Assembly: GCA_020628815.1 (NCBI GenBank)
Contig: JAHDEN010000006.1
Location: 1-64,000 of the forward strand
Reading direction: 5' to 3'
DNA: 64,000 bases
DNA from: Chloroflexota bacterium
Lineage (GTDB): Bacteria; Chloroflexota; Anaerolineae; Promineifilales; Promineifilaceae
In this document: positions 10,098-19,858 of the stretch, in pieces
Layout: every line of letters begins with the position of its first letter
How positions within the stretch are numbered: position 1 is the first letter of the stretch
Translations under genes and position numbers: made by a program
Notes under the pieces: generated by a model
The model's input: the letters and a program-made list of their open reading frames with translations, nothing else
What the model was told of the DNA's origin: nothing
Databases searched by the model: none

Positions 10098-10925
10098 TTA
10101 GTTGTTTGCCAACGGGTTCACATCGATTAAGTCTGCAAACACAACGAGGCGCTGATCGTAGCGGCCGACAAAATAGTCGTAATCGCCACAAGTTACCAAG
10201 ATCAATTGATCTCCGTTGTTGCTGTTTAATATTTTTGCGTTGTCTGGGTCGGCCCAAACAAGCCTGGAAATTTTGTAGGTATATTCTTGATTGTCATAAA
10301 CATAAACAATCTCGTCATTAGGGACTAGCCCGGGCAGTTTGGCGAATGGCCCTTTGACCGGCCAAAAAGTGGTGGCGTGTCCGGCCAATATCATTGACTT
10401 TTCATCGCCCGGAAACCGGCCGCCGCCAGCCAAAAGCCCGACATCTTGGCGTAGCTCTTCAACTTGCCATTGGTTGTCGATAATGGGTACTGGCACAATC
10501 CCGCCGTTAAGGTCGATTTTGTCGATGATTAAAGTCCCGTTTTCGCTACTCCCGCTTGATGCAGTTTCTGTGGCTGCTTCAGTTTGAGTTGGGACGATTG
10601 TTGGCTCTTGGGTTGGGCTAGGCTCTGCTGAGGCCGGGGGGATGGCAGTTTCTGTTTGTGATGCGGGTGTGTTTGTTGGTGCGAGTGTGCTGACTGCAAC
10701 TGGCGCAGCTGACTGGCTGACGGCCGCTTGCTCATTATCTAGCTTGCTAGTTGTTTCGCTTTCTTTCTCAATTTCTAAGATCGCAGTTGAGGCCAAGGTG
10801 GGAATTGGCTGTAGCTCGATGGCGGCCGGTAACGTGCTAGAGCGACCGTTTGTTTGTAGGAACAAAGCGGCCACGGCAACCAGCACAAATAGCGCCAAAA
10901 TCAGCTTGATGATGGGTGATCTCAT
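10098..10925 (-). CDS. Sortase (class E/F-like)
   Basis: ILAGHATTFWPVKGPFAKLPGLVPNDEIVYVYD (catalytic His) and LILVTCGDYDYFVGRYDQRLVV (Cys/Arg); N-terminal TM and S/T/P-rich linker. Confidence 0.9.
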   Translation of the reverse strand: MRSPIIKLILALFVLVAVAALFLQTNGRSSTLPAAIELQPIPTLASTAILEIEKESETTSKLDNEQAAVSQSAAPVAVSTLAPTNTPASQTETAIPPASAEPSPTQEPTIVPTQTEAATETASSGSSENGTLIIDKIDLNGGIVPVPIIDNQWQVEELRQDVGLLAGGGRFPGDEKSMILAGHATTFWPVKGPFAKLPGLVPNDEIVYVYDNQEYTYKISRLVWADPDNAKILNSNNGDQLILVTCGDYDYFVGRYDQRLVVFADLIDVNPLANN

Positions 10926-10957
10926 CAGATAAATTTATTTAGCAAGAGGGATCAGTA

Positions 10958-10995
10958 AACATGCTGAAACCGGTTGATCTTGGAATCAGCATGTT
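10958..10995. terminator. Hairpin between sortase and upstream Pro/Thr-rich gene (weak terminator candidate)
   Basis: AACATGCTGA ... TCAGCATGTT perfect stem. Confidence 0.55.
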
Positions 10996-11008
10996 TTGAT
11001 TGGGGCGA

Positions 11009-11428
11009 TTATGATTTGCGTGCGTTAACCTGCTGCACGACAACATAAATTACAAGACTGATTATGGTCATGAGGAAGGCAAGGGTAAACAGTGATACCC
11101 AGATTGATGGCCCATATCCTAATTCTGGAATCTCTTGTGGAAATGTTGGGGTAGGGGTTGGTGGAACCGCTGTTGGGGGAGGGTTGTTGCTTTGACTAGA
11201 TGTTGTTGCGGTTGGTTCGGCCGGGGCAGGTGTAGCGGTTGGCACAGAGGGAATCGGTGTTGCTGTTGGGGGGACCGGCGTGTTTGTCGCTGGTGCAGGC
11301 TGAGCCGTTGGTGTTTCTGTAATGGCGGCTTGAACAACTTGAACTTCAGAATTTGAAACGTAAAAGCCAAATAATGCGATAACCACCGCAAGGATAGTCA
11401 TTTGAAGAACGCGATTGTGTTGAGTCAT
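11009..11428 (-). CDS. Small membrane protein: signal anchor, Pro/Thr-rich linker, C-terminal TM and basic tail
   Basis: MTQHNRVLQMTILAVVIALFGFYV..., PPTPTPT linker, PELGYGPSIWVSLFTLAFLMTIISLVIYVVVQQVNARKS. ORF track start 11491 lies in a hairpin; ATG at 11428 preferred. Confidence 0.7.
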   Translation of the reverse strand: MTQHNRVLQMTILAVVIALFGFYVSNSEVQVVQAAITETPTAQPAPATNTPVPPTATPIPSVPTATPAPAEPTATTSSQSNNPPPTAVPPTPTPTFPQEIPELGYGPSIWVSLFTLAFLMTIISLVIYVVVQQVNARKS

Positions 11429-11482
11429 AAAAAAAGTCCGCTGGCAAATTGCCAAATAAAAAGGCTTGGATTTGTGGAAAGC

Positions 11483-11517
11483 CCCGTCCATCCTGCATAA
11501 CGCTTAGAATGGACGGG
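11483..11517. terminator. Hairpin downstream of the DUF11 gene
   Basis: CCCGTCCAT ... ATGGACGGG 9-bp perfect stem. Confidence 0.5.
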
Positions 11518-11542
11518 ACCGTGAATCTAATCAGATGTCACA

Positions 11543-14500
11543 CTATGGCTTAGACACGATTGGCAAGAATACCTGCCATCCCCGACTGACTGTAACTGTA
11601 ACAGGGCCATGGATGGTTTCAACACCGCTGGTATCGATATCGACTAACCAGTAGGTGTATGTACCTGGCGCTGGAACATCATCAACAAGCGAGTAGTTGT
11701 TGCCCGGAGCCGGGCCGTTGTCGATCGTAGATGGGATCCAGCCAACCGATTGAGAATCGGTGATTCGGCCGTTGTTAGAGCGCAAAACCTTGAATCCGAA
11801 ATGGTCTATTTCTGATGCGGTTTGCCATAGTAAGGTTGCTTGACGATTGCCCGTGCGCATGCCGGTAAATGAGACAAGCTCAACGGCCGATGGCGGAACT
11901 GGGGCTGGAACTTGGATGATTTCAAAGTCAGAGTCATCCTCGTCATTGGGGTCTTGGTCATTGGTGACATCGTCGTCGTTAATCGTGTCTGAATCACCGC
12001 TATCATCAGTTGGGTCAGAGTCGTTGTCGTCTCCGCTGTCCTCGATGATGTCCGCCACATTTTTGATGGCTTGTGACTCGCTCACGATTGTGGCAACGAT
12101 GGTGAAAATCGCCATTTCGCCTGGGGCTAGATTTGTTCCAGTCCAGATGATTTCACCACTTTGCCCCAATGGGGGTGCTGATGTGGCTGCAGGATTAACT
12201 GACACTAAAGTTAATTCAGCTGGCAATTTGTCTGCAACTTTGTATTCACCACTATCAAGCTCACCTTGGTTCATGACAGTGATCTGATACGTAATCTCTT
12301 GGCCGATTGTGTATGGGCCAGTTGATACGATCTCTTTGATCAATGCAAGGTCATATTCACCCAAGACGATTTCTTCAAAGTCAGAGTCGTCCTCGTCGTT
12401 CGGGTCTTGGTCGTTGGTGACGTCATCGTCGTCAAAGGTGTCAGAGTTGTCAGAATCATCGGTAGGATCAGAGTCGTCATCCTCACCGCTATCAGCGGTG
12501 ATCTCAGCCGTATTCTTGATTGGGCTACCAGGTGCAGGTGCTGCATCGATGCGAGCAACTAAGGTAAATACAGCGATGTCGCCGGGTGCTAGATTTGTTG
12601 CGTCCCATGTAATTGTTCCGCTGCTGCCAACGGCCGGGCTGCTGGTGGCTGCTGGGCTGGCAGAAACAAAGACGAGTTCTGCTGGCAGATTATCTTCAAC
12701 GGTGTAATCACCACTGTTGATGTCACCCTGATTCATCACTTCGATTTGATAGGTGATCTCTTGGCCAAGCTGATAAGGTCCGGCCGAGACGATTTTCTTA
12801 ACCAGTGCCAAGTCATATTCCGCAACTGGGACAAACTCAAAGTCAGAGTCGTCTTCGTCGTTCGGGTCCTGGTCATTGGTGACATCATCGTCGTTAAAGG
12901 TGTCATCTTCATCAGAGTTGTCAGTTGGATCAGAGTCATCGTCTTCTCCACTGTCAGCCGTGATTTCAGCGATGTTTTTGATTGGTGCGGTTGGTAATGA
13001 GGCGAGCTCAGCCGTGATGGTGAAGGTCACCATGTCTCCAGCGGCTAGATTGGTGCTGTCCCATGAGACAGTCCCGCTGGTGCCAACGGCCGGAGCCGTG
13101 GTTGCCGCTGGGTTAGCCGAGACAAAGGTCAATTCGGCCGGAAGCGTATCTTCAACGGTGAAATCACCACTGTTTGTTTGACCCTGGTTCATGACCATAA
13201 CATTAAAGGTGATTTGATCGCCAACTGCGAATGGACCAGGTGAGACCAGCCGCTTGATCAGGGCTAAGTCATATTCAGCGATGGGGACAAACTCAAAGTC
13301 CGAGTCATCCTCGTCGTTGGGGTCTTGGTCATTGGTGACATCGTCATCGTTAAAGGTGTCATCTTCGTCTGAATTGTCAGCTGGATCAGAGTCATCGTCG
13401 TTTCCGCTGTCAGCCGTGATTTCCGCGATATTTTTGATCGGGGTCGCTGGGATAGAGGCAAGTTCAGCCGTGATGGTGAAGGTCACCATGTCTCCAGCAG
13501 CCAGATTGGTACTGTCCCATGAGACAATCCCGCTGGTACCAACGGCCGGAGCTGTGGTTGCCGCAGGATTCGCTGAGACGAAGGTCAATTCGGCCGGGAG
13601 TGTATCCTCAACGGTGAAATCACCACTGTTTGTTTGACCCTGATTCATCACCACAACGTTAAAGGTGATTTGATCGCCAACTGCGAATGGACCGGTTGAA
13701 ACAATCCGCTTGATCAAAGCTAAGTCATATTCAGCGATGGGGACAAACTCAAAGTCAGAGTCATCTTCGTCGTTGTCGTCTTTGTCATTGGTGACGTCAT
13801 CGTCGTTAAAGGTGTCGTCTTCGTCAGAATTGTCAGCTGGATCAGAGTCATCGTCGTTTCCGCTGTCAGCTGTAATTTCTGCGATGTTTTTGATCGGTGC
13901 GGTCGAGAATGCTGCGAGTTCAGCCGTAATGGTGAAGGTCACCATATCGCCAGCGGCCAAGTCGGTGCTGTCCCATGAGACGACACCGCTAGTGCCAACG
14001 ACCGGAGCCGTTGTGGCGACAGGGTCGGCAGAGACAAAGGTCAATTCGGCCGGAAGCGTATCTTCAACAGTGAAGTCTCCACTGTTTACGGTCCCTTGGT
14101 TCATGACCACAATAGAGAATGTAACTTGATCGCCAACATCAAATGGACCTGTTGAAACAAGTCGCTTGATAAGGGCTAAGTCGTATTCACCTACAACAAT
14201 CTCTTCAAAGTCAGAGTCGTCTTCGTCGTTGTCGTCTTTGTCATTGGTGACGTCATCGTCGTTAAAGGTGTCATCTTCGTCTGAATTATCAGTTGGGTCA
14301 GAGTCGTCGTCTTCTCCACTGTCAGACGTAATTTCTGCAATGTTTTTGATCGGGCCGGTTGGCAGCGAATCGATTTCGGCCGTAACGGTGAAAGTCACAA
14401 TTTCGCCAGGGATTAAGTTGGTGCCGGTCCAAGTGATGACACCCGTAGAGCCAAAGCCTGGATCAATCGTCGCTGCAGGGTTTGCAGACACAAAGGTCAG

Positions 14501-16402
14501 CTCCGGCGGTAAGGTGTCAGCTACGGTGTACTCACCACTATCCACGCCACCCTGATTCATAACCAAGATGTTAAAGGTGACTTGATCACCAACTTGGTAA
14601 GGGCCGGTTGAAGCCACACGTTTGATCAATGCCAAGTCATAATTTCCAGGCATGAGTCGATACAGGTAATCTTCTACCTCGCCGTCTGGGGCGGGGCCAT
14701 CCGGGCCAAGATCATCGGCCGTGCTCAAGCGGAACCGAACACCAAGATCTGTATCAACAGCCGCTCCTGCAGGAACGGTAAAGGTCATGGGGACCTCAAG
14801 GTCAGTTGAGCCGGTCGGGATGGTGGTGCTAATGACTTCGTTGGGGCCGTCAAAGCTGCCGTCGCCGTTCCAGTCTACGAAGGCGTAGAAGAATGCATCT
14901 TGCCCTGTATTGTTGGTGACTGAACCTGTAAAGACTGCGGTATCACCAATTTTGGGGACTGGCGGGAGTTCAATGCCATCTTCGTCATCACCATTGGCGT
15001 CATCACCTGTGGCTGTTGCGTTTGGTTGTCCATCAAGTTCATCGTCAACAATTGGGCCAATGCCTAAAGTTGGGATAATAGGATGGCTTGGTCCCGGGGT
15101 TCCGGTAGAGTCGGTGTTGTAAATGCCATCGGGCAAGTCACCCCAGTCGGCCGGTGGCGGCAATGGGATCAAGAACGCAGTTCCCAAAATATCACCACTG
15201 ATTCCTGCTTGGGTAGAGCCTGGCTCCCGAACCGATTCCGCTTGGATACAAGCCCACTCATCGCCCGTGTTTAATGTAATTGCGTCTGGCTCAACAACTT
15301 CGTCCCATTCAGTTCCTAAAGAACTGTTCCAAATCGATTCATACCCGGTTCGGATTTGAGTCCCGCTGTTCACGATCGTTCCGGCTGGTCCGGAGCCGTC
15401 AGCGCTATTAACGGTTGGAGGAGTTCCTGTGCCGGTTAGATAGAAGAGTCGCCCACCACGGAAAGGGGATGCGGCATTGGCTTGTCCAGACATGATCGCA
15501 GCGATATCAACTTGAGTTGCGGCCGGAACAGTTGGGAAGGTAACACAAACTAAATCTGAATAATTACCTGCGTAAGGCTGATCTTGGACTTCGTAAAACC
15601 AGTCTAAACCGGTGTGAAAGGCTACTTTGCCATAATCGAATTCGAGACATTCGTGGAATACATGAATCCCAACACCGTAGATTTCACTATTGTTTACGTC
15701 AGGATCTGACTCATCAGGCAAAGGCAGAACAACTCCCGAAATGGCGATGTTATTTACTCCGGCCGTCCAATCCGCGTCAAACTGCGTGGTGACGTCAATG
15801 AGTGCATTGCGCCGATAAAACGCTCGGCTGTCGGCGGCAGGGTTGACAGAGTCAAAACGGCCCCAATATTGATCGGTAATCGTAAAGTTGTTGCTCCCGT
15901 TCCCGTTAATGTCAATGTTTAGATCGGGATCGAAGTTTGGAATATTGTTGCCAGCGTCAACGACTGACTGTTCACCACGCCAGCGCATGTACCATTCAAC
16001 ATATGCTCCATGAATGATAGGCTTGCTCCCGTTTGAACAAGCAGGGACGTCTACGTCAAAGTTGTCGGCCACTGTATCTTCAAAGAAGGACTTGCCCCCA
16101 ACAGCAATATCGACCCGGCCGGTAAAGGCCACATACTCTGTTAGCGGCGTGTCGATATTGTCGGTGCCAGTAGGTAAAGATGAAACAAGAATGCCGTTAA
16201 TGTCATTAATGGCCGAAACATCTGGATTGTCGTTAGATGCTTCTAATGTACTTGTTTCTTCAGCGCTTGCTGTTAACACGCCAAAAGTAACCGGCAAAAA
16301 CAATCCCAGCATAAACACCAAGGGGAGAATTGTTAAATGCCGTTTATTGTTTTTTACGCGATTTGGATACGAGGAGGTAAACTGCTTTGGTTGGATGGTC
16401 AT
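11543..16402 (-). CDS. Large secreted DUF11/GEVED repeat protein with Asp-rich linkers
   Basis: Signal peptide; GEVED-like segment (DWNGDGSFDGPNEVI...GEVEDYLYR); six DUF11 repeats starting xYDLAL(I/V)K; C-terminal VFLPIVSKP. Confidence 0.9.
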   Translation of the reverse strand: MTIQPKQFTSSYPNRVKNNKRHLTILPLVFMLGLFLPVTFGVLTASAEETSTLEASNDNPDVSAINDINGILVSSLPTGTDNIDTPLTEYVAFTGRVDIAVGGKSFFEDTVADNFDVDVPACSNGSKPIIHGAYVEWYMRWRGEQSVVDAGNNIPNFDPDLNIDINGNGSNNFTITDQYWGRFDSVNPAADSRAFYRRNALIDVTTQFDADWTAGVNNIAISGVVLPLPDESDPDVNNSEIYGVGIHVFHECLEFDYGKVAFHTGLDWFYEVQDQPYAGNYSDLVCVTFPTVPAATQVDIAAIMSGQANAASPFRGGRLFYLTGTGTPPTVNSADGSGPAGTIVNSGTQIRTGYESIWNSSLGTEWDEVVEPDAITLNTGDEWACIQAESVREPGSTQAGISGDILGTAFLIPLPPPADWGDLPDGIYNTDSTGTPGPSHPIIPTLGIGPIVDDELDGQPNATATGDDANGDDEDGIELPPVPKIGDTAVFTGSVTNNTGQDAFFYAFVDWNGDGSFDGPNEVISTTIPTGSTDLEVPMTFTVPAGAAVDTDLGVRFRLSTADDLGPDGPAPDGEVEDYLYRLMPGNYDLALIKRVASTGPYQVGDQVTFNILVMNQGGVDSGEYTVADTLPPELTFVSANPAATIDPGFGSTGVITWTGTNLIPGEIVTFTVTAEIDSLPTGPIKNIAEITSDSGEDDDSDPTDNSDEDDTFNDDDVTNDKDDNDEDDSDFEEIVVGEYDLALIKRLVSTGPFDVGDQVTFSIVVMNQGTVNSGDFTVEDTLPAELTFVSADPVATTAPVVGTSGVVSWDSTDLAAGDMVTFTITAELAAFSTAPIKNIAEITADSGNDDDSDPADNSDEDDTFNDDDVTNDKDDNDEDDSDFEFVPIAEYDLALIKRIVSTGPFAVGDQITFNVVVMNQGQTNSGDFTVEDTLPAELTFVSANPAATTAPAVGTSGIVSWDSTNLAAGDMVTFTITAELASIPATPIKNIAEITADSGNDDDSDPADNSDEDDTFNDDDVTNDQDPNDEDDSDFEFVPIAEYDLALIKRLVSPGPFAVGDQITFNVMVMNQGQTNSGDFTVEDTLPAELTFVSANPAATTAPAVGTSGTVSWDSTNLAAGDMVTFTITAELASLPTAPIKNIAEITADSGEDDDSDPTDNSDEDDTFNDDDVTNDQDPNDEDDSDFEFVPVAEYDLALVKKIVSAGPYQLGQEITYQIEVMNQGDINSGDYTVEDNLPAELVFVSASPAATSSPAVGSSGTITWDATNLAPGDIAVFTLVARIDAAPAPGSPIKNTAEITADSGEDDDSDPTDDSDNSDTFDDDDVTNDQDPNDEDDSDFEEIVLGEYDLALIKEIVSTGPYTIGQEITYQITVMNQGELDSGEYKVADKLPAELTLVSVNPAATSAPPLGQSGEIIWTGTNLAPGEMAIFTIVATIVSESQAIKNVADIIEDSGDDNDSDPTDDSGDSDTINDDDVTNDQDPNDEDDSDFEIIQVPAPVPPSAVELVSFTGMRTGNRQATLLWQTASEIDHFGFKVLRSNNGRITDSQSVGWIPSTIDNGPAPGNNYSLVDDVPAPGTYTYWLVDIDTSGVETIHGPVTVTVSRGWQVFLPIVSKP
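12342..14650 (-). repeat. Intragenic tandem repeats of ~456 bp (DUF11 plus Asp-rich linker)
   Basis: Reverse complement of the EYDLAL codons recurs near 12351, 12811, 13266, 13723, 14179 and 14635 (spacing 455-460 bp). Confidence 0.9.
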
Positions 16403-16880
16403 AATGCTTTACCTTCGATTTTGAATCGTAAATTTATATTTTTCATTGGGTCCATTCATCCTGCTTTTTTATTGGTTCTTCTCTGATTTTATTTCAGAAG
16501 CCCGATATATTCCAACATTATGCAAAGTTACTAGGACATTAGTATAGCATCATAATTGGATATGAAATTTAAATCAGGTGGGGTAACTACGTATTTTTAT
16601 TTAAATATCTTGTGTTAAGCAGGTTATAGAATGCAATTATAAGTCGGTTAGAAACTTCTCGTAGTCAACTGTTCTTGATTGCACCCCTGAGAAATAAGTA
16701 GGTTAAATAGATGCCTGCTTTTATAGAATTGTAGACGAATGAACTCGATTTTAGGTTTAGTATTTGTTTGAAAAGCTTCGCTCGCACTTGTTTGCACTTA
16801 GACATAAACCAGCTGTTTTAGGTGCGTAGGTAATCTATAAGTCACATCGTTTAATTCCAAAATTAGGATACGCTTGAATC

Positions 16881-16912
16881 AGCCACACCAAATAATTGAG
16901 TGTGGCTTTTTT
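16881..16912 (+). terminator. Rho-independent terminator lying inside the over-extended MFS ORF
   Basis: AGCCACAC-caaataattga-GTGTGGCTTTTTTA. Confidence 0.85.
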
Positions 16913-16930
16913 ATTTTCTACGAGAACTCT

Positions 16931-18205
16931 ATGAACCAAATCCGATCATTTTGGAGCCAAGCGAAGAACGCGCCCCCAAACATCAAATATTTTATGTTTA
17001 CAGTGCTGGCCTATGGGATTGCCGTTGAAGGCATTAGCCAAGTGCTATTAAACCTATATTTGCTGCGTTTAGGATATGGCACTGAATTTATCGGGACGCT
17101 AAATTCGGCCGGGCTGTTTGTTTTCGCCTTGGTGAGCCTTCCAATTGGGGCGGTGCAGCGTGTTACAAGCAGGCAAATGCTTGTGATTGGGCTGATTTTG
17201 TCGGCAATCGGAAACATTGGTCTCCCTTTGGCTCCATTTATGGCGGCCGACCCATCATTTGTTCTCATCGCTTTTCGGATCATAGGGATGATTGGGCTGA
17301 GCTGTTACTTCGTCCACCAAATGCCGTTTTCAATGGAAATCACCTCGCCAGAATGGCACAGCCGAATTATGTCGGTCACGATGGCAATGTTTTCGATGGC
17401 CGCCTTTTTGGGTAGCTGGGTAGGTGGCTTGCTCCCGGAATTTTTTAGCCGCATGTTAACCATCCCTATTGATAACCCGTGGCCCTTCCAAATTTCGATG
17501 CTAATGGCTACGTTGCTTGTGATTCCGGCGATTTTTATGACGATGCGGATTACCGAAACGGCGGTTGCTGAATCTAATGTGGCCCAAGAGCCGGCCGAAT
17601 CACGATCAATGTGGCAGGCTGTCCGGCCGATTCTTGGCCTAGTTGCACTCATCATCGTGATTCGTGCGGTTCAAACCAGCGGTGTGGGTGTCATGCTTAC
17701 CTTTTCCAACGTCTATTTTGACGACGCGCTCAATGTGCCCACCGGCCGGATCGGTTTTATTAGCGGCTTTGGCCGTTTGATGGGGGTTCCCATGTCGCTG
17801 ACCATTCCGTGGATGATGCGCCGTTTTGGCAGCTTCCATTTTGTGTTTATCGCTTTGGGAGCCATCGCAATCCTCTTGATCCCGATGGCACTAATCCCAT
17901 TTTGGCCGGTGGCGGCCGTCGCCTTAATCGCCATTAACAGCATGGGAGGCTGGCGCTATCTGTCATTCCTGACCTTTACGATGTCCCAAGTTTCAGAAAA
18001 GCAGCGTAGCCTCATATCAGGTGCAGGAGAGATGGCGATTGGGGCAGGTTTTGGAACCGCTTCTTTTGTGGGCGGTTATATCATCGCGTGGTATGGATAT
18101 AGAGAGCTGTTTTTGTTTGGGGCAGCGATGACACTGATTGGAATAGCTCTTTTTTGGATTGCGTTTCGCAAACGGGCGGCCGGGTCAGTTAAAATAGCGA
18201 TTTGA
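16931..18205 (+). CDS. MFS transporter
   Basis: 12-TM-like hydrophobic protein. ORF starts at TTG 16874 but ATG 16931 is the likely start because a terminator occupies 16881-16912. Confidence 0.85.
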   Translation: MNQIRSFWSQAKNAPPNIKYFMFTVLAYGIAVEGISQVLLNLYLLRLGYGTEFIGTLNSAGLFVFALVSLPIGAVQRVTSRQMLVIGLILSAIGNIGLPLAPFMAADPSFVLIAFRIIGMIGLSCYFVHQMPFSMEITSPEWHSRIMSVTMAMFSMAAFLGSWVGGLLPEFFSRMLTIPIDNPWPFQISMLMATLLVIPAIFMTMRITETAVAESNVAQEPAESRSMWQAVRPILGLVALIIVIRAVQTSGVGVMLTFSNVYFDDALNVPTGRIGFISGFGRLMGVPMSLTIPWMMRRFGSFHFVFIALGAIAILLIPMALIPFWPVAAVALIAINSMGGWRYLSFLTFTMSQVSEKQRSLISGAGEMAIGAGFGTASFVGGYIIAWYGYRELFLFGAAMTLIGIALFWIAFRKRAAGSVKIAI

Positions 18206-18215
18206 GGTAAAAAGT

Positions 18216-18791
18216 ATGAAACTGTTCAAATTAGCCATGTTTATTTTTGTGGGTGCATTTGCAGTCGGCTGTGGCCCCTTTGGCGATGATTACGAGCCGG
18301 CTGCGTTCACCGTTGATGGAGATCAAGCTGTTATGAACGGGGTGATTGACGGAACGACCCCCGGCCGGGTTGAAGATCTTATTGCAGACTATCCCGAGGT
18401 GGCTTTGATCATCATGCAGGATGTTCCTGGATCCGACAATGACGAGGCGAACATCGAAGCGGCCCGTCTTGTGCGCAGCCATGGGTATGCCACCCATGTT
18501 CCGGCCGATGGTGAGATCGCGTCAGGCGGGGTTGATTTTTTCTTGGCTGGAGTTGAGCGCAGCTATGCAGACGGGGCAAAGTTTGGGGTCCACTCATGGG
18601 CGGCTGGGTCAGGTGAAACCGGGGCTGACATACCGCAAGATGATCCTGAGCACGAGCTATATCTTGATTATTATGCAGAGATGGGTGTGGCGGCCGACTT
18701 TTATTGGTTTACGCTGGATGCGGCTCCGGCCGAAAGCATCCATTGGATGACGGCTGACGAGCTGGTTTTGTACGAGTTTGCCACTAAATGA
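18216..18791 (+). CDS. Small lipoprotein with ClpP/SppA-like (COG3904-like) fold
   Basis: Lipobox FAVGC; VNGVIDGTTPGRVEDLI..ALIIMQDVPGS...GVHSWA pattern. Confidence 0.55.
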   Translation: MKLFKLAMFIFVGAFAVGCGPFGDDYEPAAFTVDGDQAVMNGVIDGTTPGRVEDLIADYPEVALIIMQDVPGSDNDEANIEAARLVRSHGYATHVPADGEIASGGVDFFLAGVERSYADGAKFGVHSWAAGSGETGADIPQDDPEHELYLDYYAEMGVAADFYWFTLDAAPAESIHWMTADELVLYEFATK

Positions 18792-18794
18792 TAA

Positions 18795-19829
18795 CTATCC
18801 GGCTTCGCTAAATTCTTGAGATAGCTGATCGATGAGCCCTTTGGCCGTGGGTAGATCATTGATTTTCGAAACACCCACGCCCGAATACATCCCCAAAGCT
18901 GAGACATTGCCCGTCATTCCGACAACCGGGGTCAGCTCTTGATACCGTTCAATCGGGGAACCGTCTGGCTCATACGCCACAATCTCATGTTCGTTGGGGC
19001 GTTGGCCGGGTTGTGGACAGCCTGCCGCTTCCCACATTTCAACGCTGTCGTTGCGCAAGATGCGATGGGTCGCGTGTTCCCATCCTTTGTTGAGGCAAAC
19101 GGTGAAAACGGTTGAATCTTGCCCTGCATTTAACAGCGCCTGTTTGTAATCAGCGTGGGCCAAACTTTCTTGGGTCGCGACAAAGCGAGTCCCCATCACC
19201 GCTCCGGCCGCCCCTAAATTGAGCATGTGGCGCACATCGTGGCCGGTTGTGATTCCACCCGCGACCAAGACCGGCATAGAGCCTGAAACTGAGAGCACCT
19301 GGGCCAACGTTTTCTCCAGCGGTTGAGAGGCTTGAACATGGCCCCCAGCTTCTACACCTTGGCAGACAAGATAATCTGCCCCTAAGTCGATGGCCGCTTT
19401 TGCGCCAGCTCCGCTCGTGACTTGAATCCCCATCTTTGCACCTGAGCTGTGGACTTGAGCAACCTGCTCTGGCGTGGGAACGCCCCAAGAAAATTGAACG
19501 GCCGGTACGCCAAGCTCAAGCACAGCTTCTAACGATCTCGGCTTAAAATTGAGCACGTAGTTGACGTAGAAAGCCTCATTTGTTCCCGCTTGAACCTGTT
19601 TAACCATGTCGCAAGCACTTTCGGCCGAATCCCAAGTGAGTGGGAGCGAGGCCAACGCCCCTGCGTTAGCGACGGCGACGGCGAGGTCAACTCCGGCCGG
19701 GCCAGCGATTGACGCTTGGATAATAGGGACGTCTAGGTTGAACCAAGAGCAAAATGTTTGGGCTTGTGGGTTAAGAGCGGTTGATTGGTCGGATCGGCTG
19801 GTTGTCATAATTTTTAGATGGCGTTTCAA
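18795..19829 (-). CDS. Nitronate monooxygenase family (2-nitropropane dioxygenase-like)
   Basis: GADYLVCQGVEAGGHV, PVLVAGGITTGHDVRHMLNLGAAGAVMGTRFVAT. Confidence 0.9.
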   Translation of the reverse strand: MKRHLKIMTTSRSDQSTALNPQAQTFCSWFNLDVPIIQASIAGPAGVDLAVAVANAGALASLPLTWDSAESACDMVKQVQAGTNEAFYVNYVLNFKPRSLEAVLELGVPAVQFSWGVPTPEQVAQVHSSGAKMGIQVTSGAGAKAAIDLGADYLVCQGVEAGGHVQASQPLEKTLAQVLSVSGSMPVLVAGGITTGHDVRHMLNLGAAGAVMGTRFVATQESLAHADYKQALLNAGQDSTVFTVCLNKGWEHATHRILRNDSVEMWEAAGCPQPGQRPNEHEIVAYEPDGSPIERYQELTPVVGMTGNVSALGMYSGVGVSKINDLPTAKGLIDQLSQEFSEAG

Positions 19830-19858
19830 ATTGTTAGCGGTACACTTTGCGGCTGATT

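Noticed and set aside
11847-14555. Long Ser-rich plus-strand ORFs opposite the DUF11 gene
   Set aside because: They are antisense reads of GAT/GAC-rich linkers (complement TCN/GTC); no start context and repeat-driven periodicity. The minus frame has signal peptide and domains.
12342-14650. Regularly spaced repeats considered as a CRISPR or satellite array
   Set aside because: Units are ~456 bp, in frame and encode DUF11 domains, so they are protein repeats.
16874-16930. N-terminal extension of the MFS ORF
   Set aside because: It overlaps a strong terminator (16881-16912), and ATG 16931 gives a normal MFS N-terminus.
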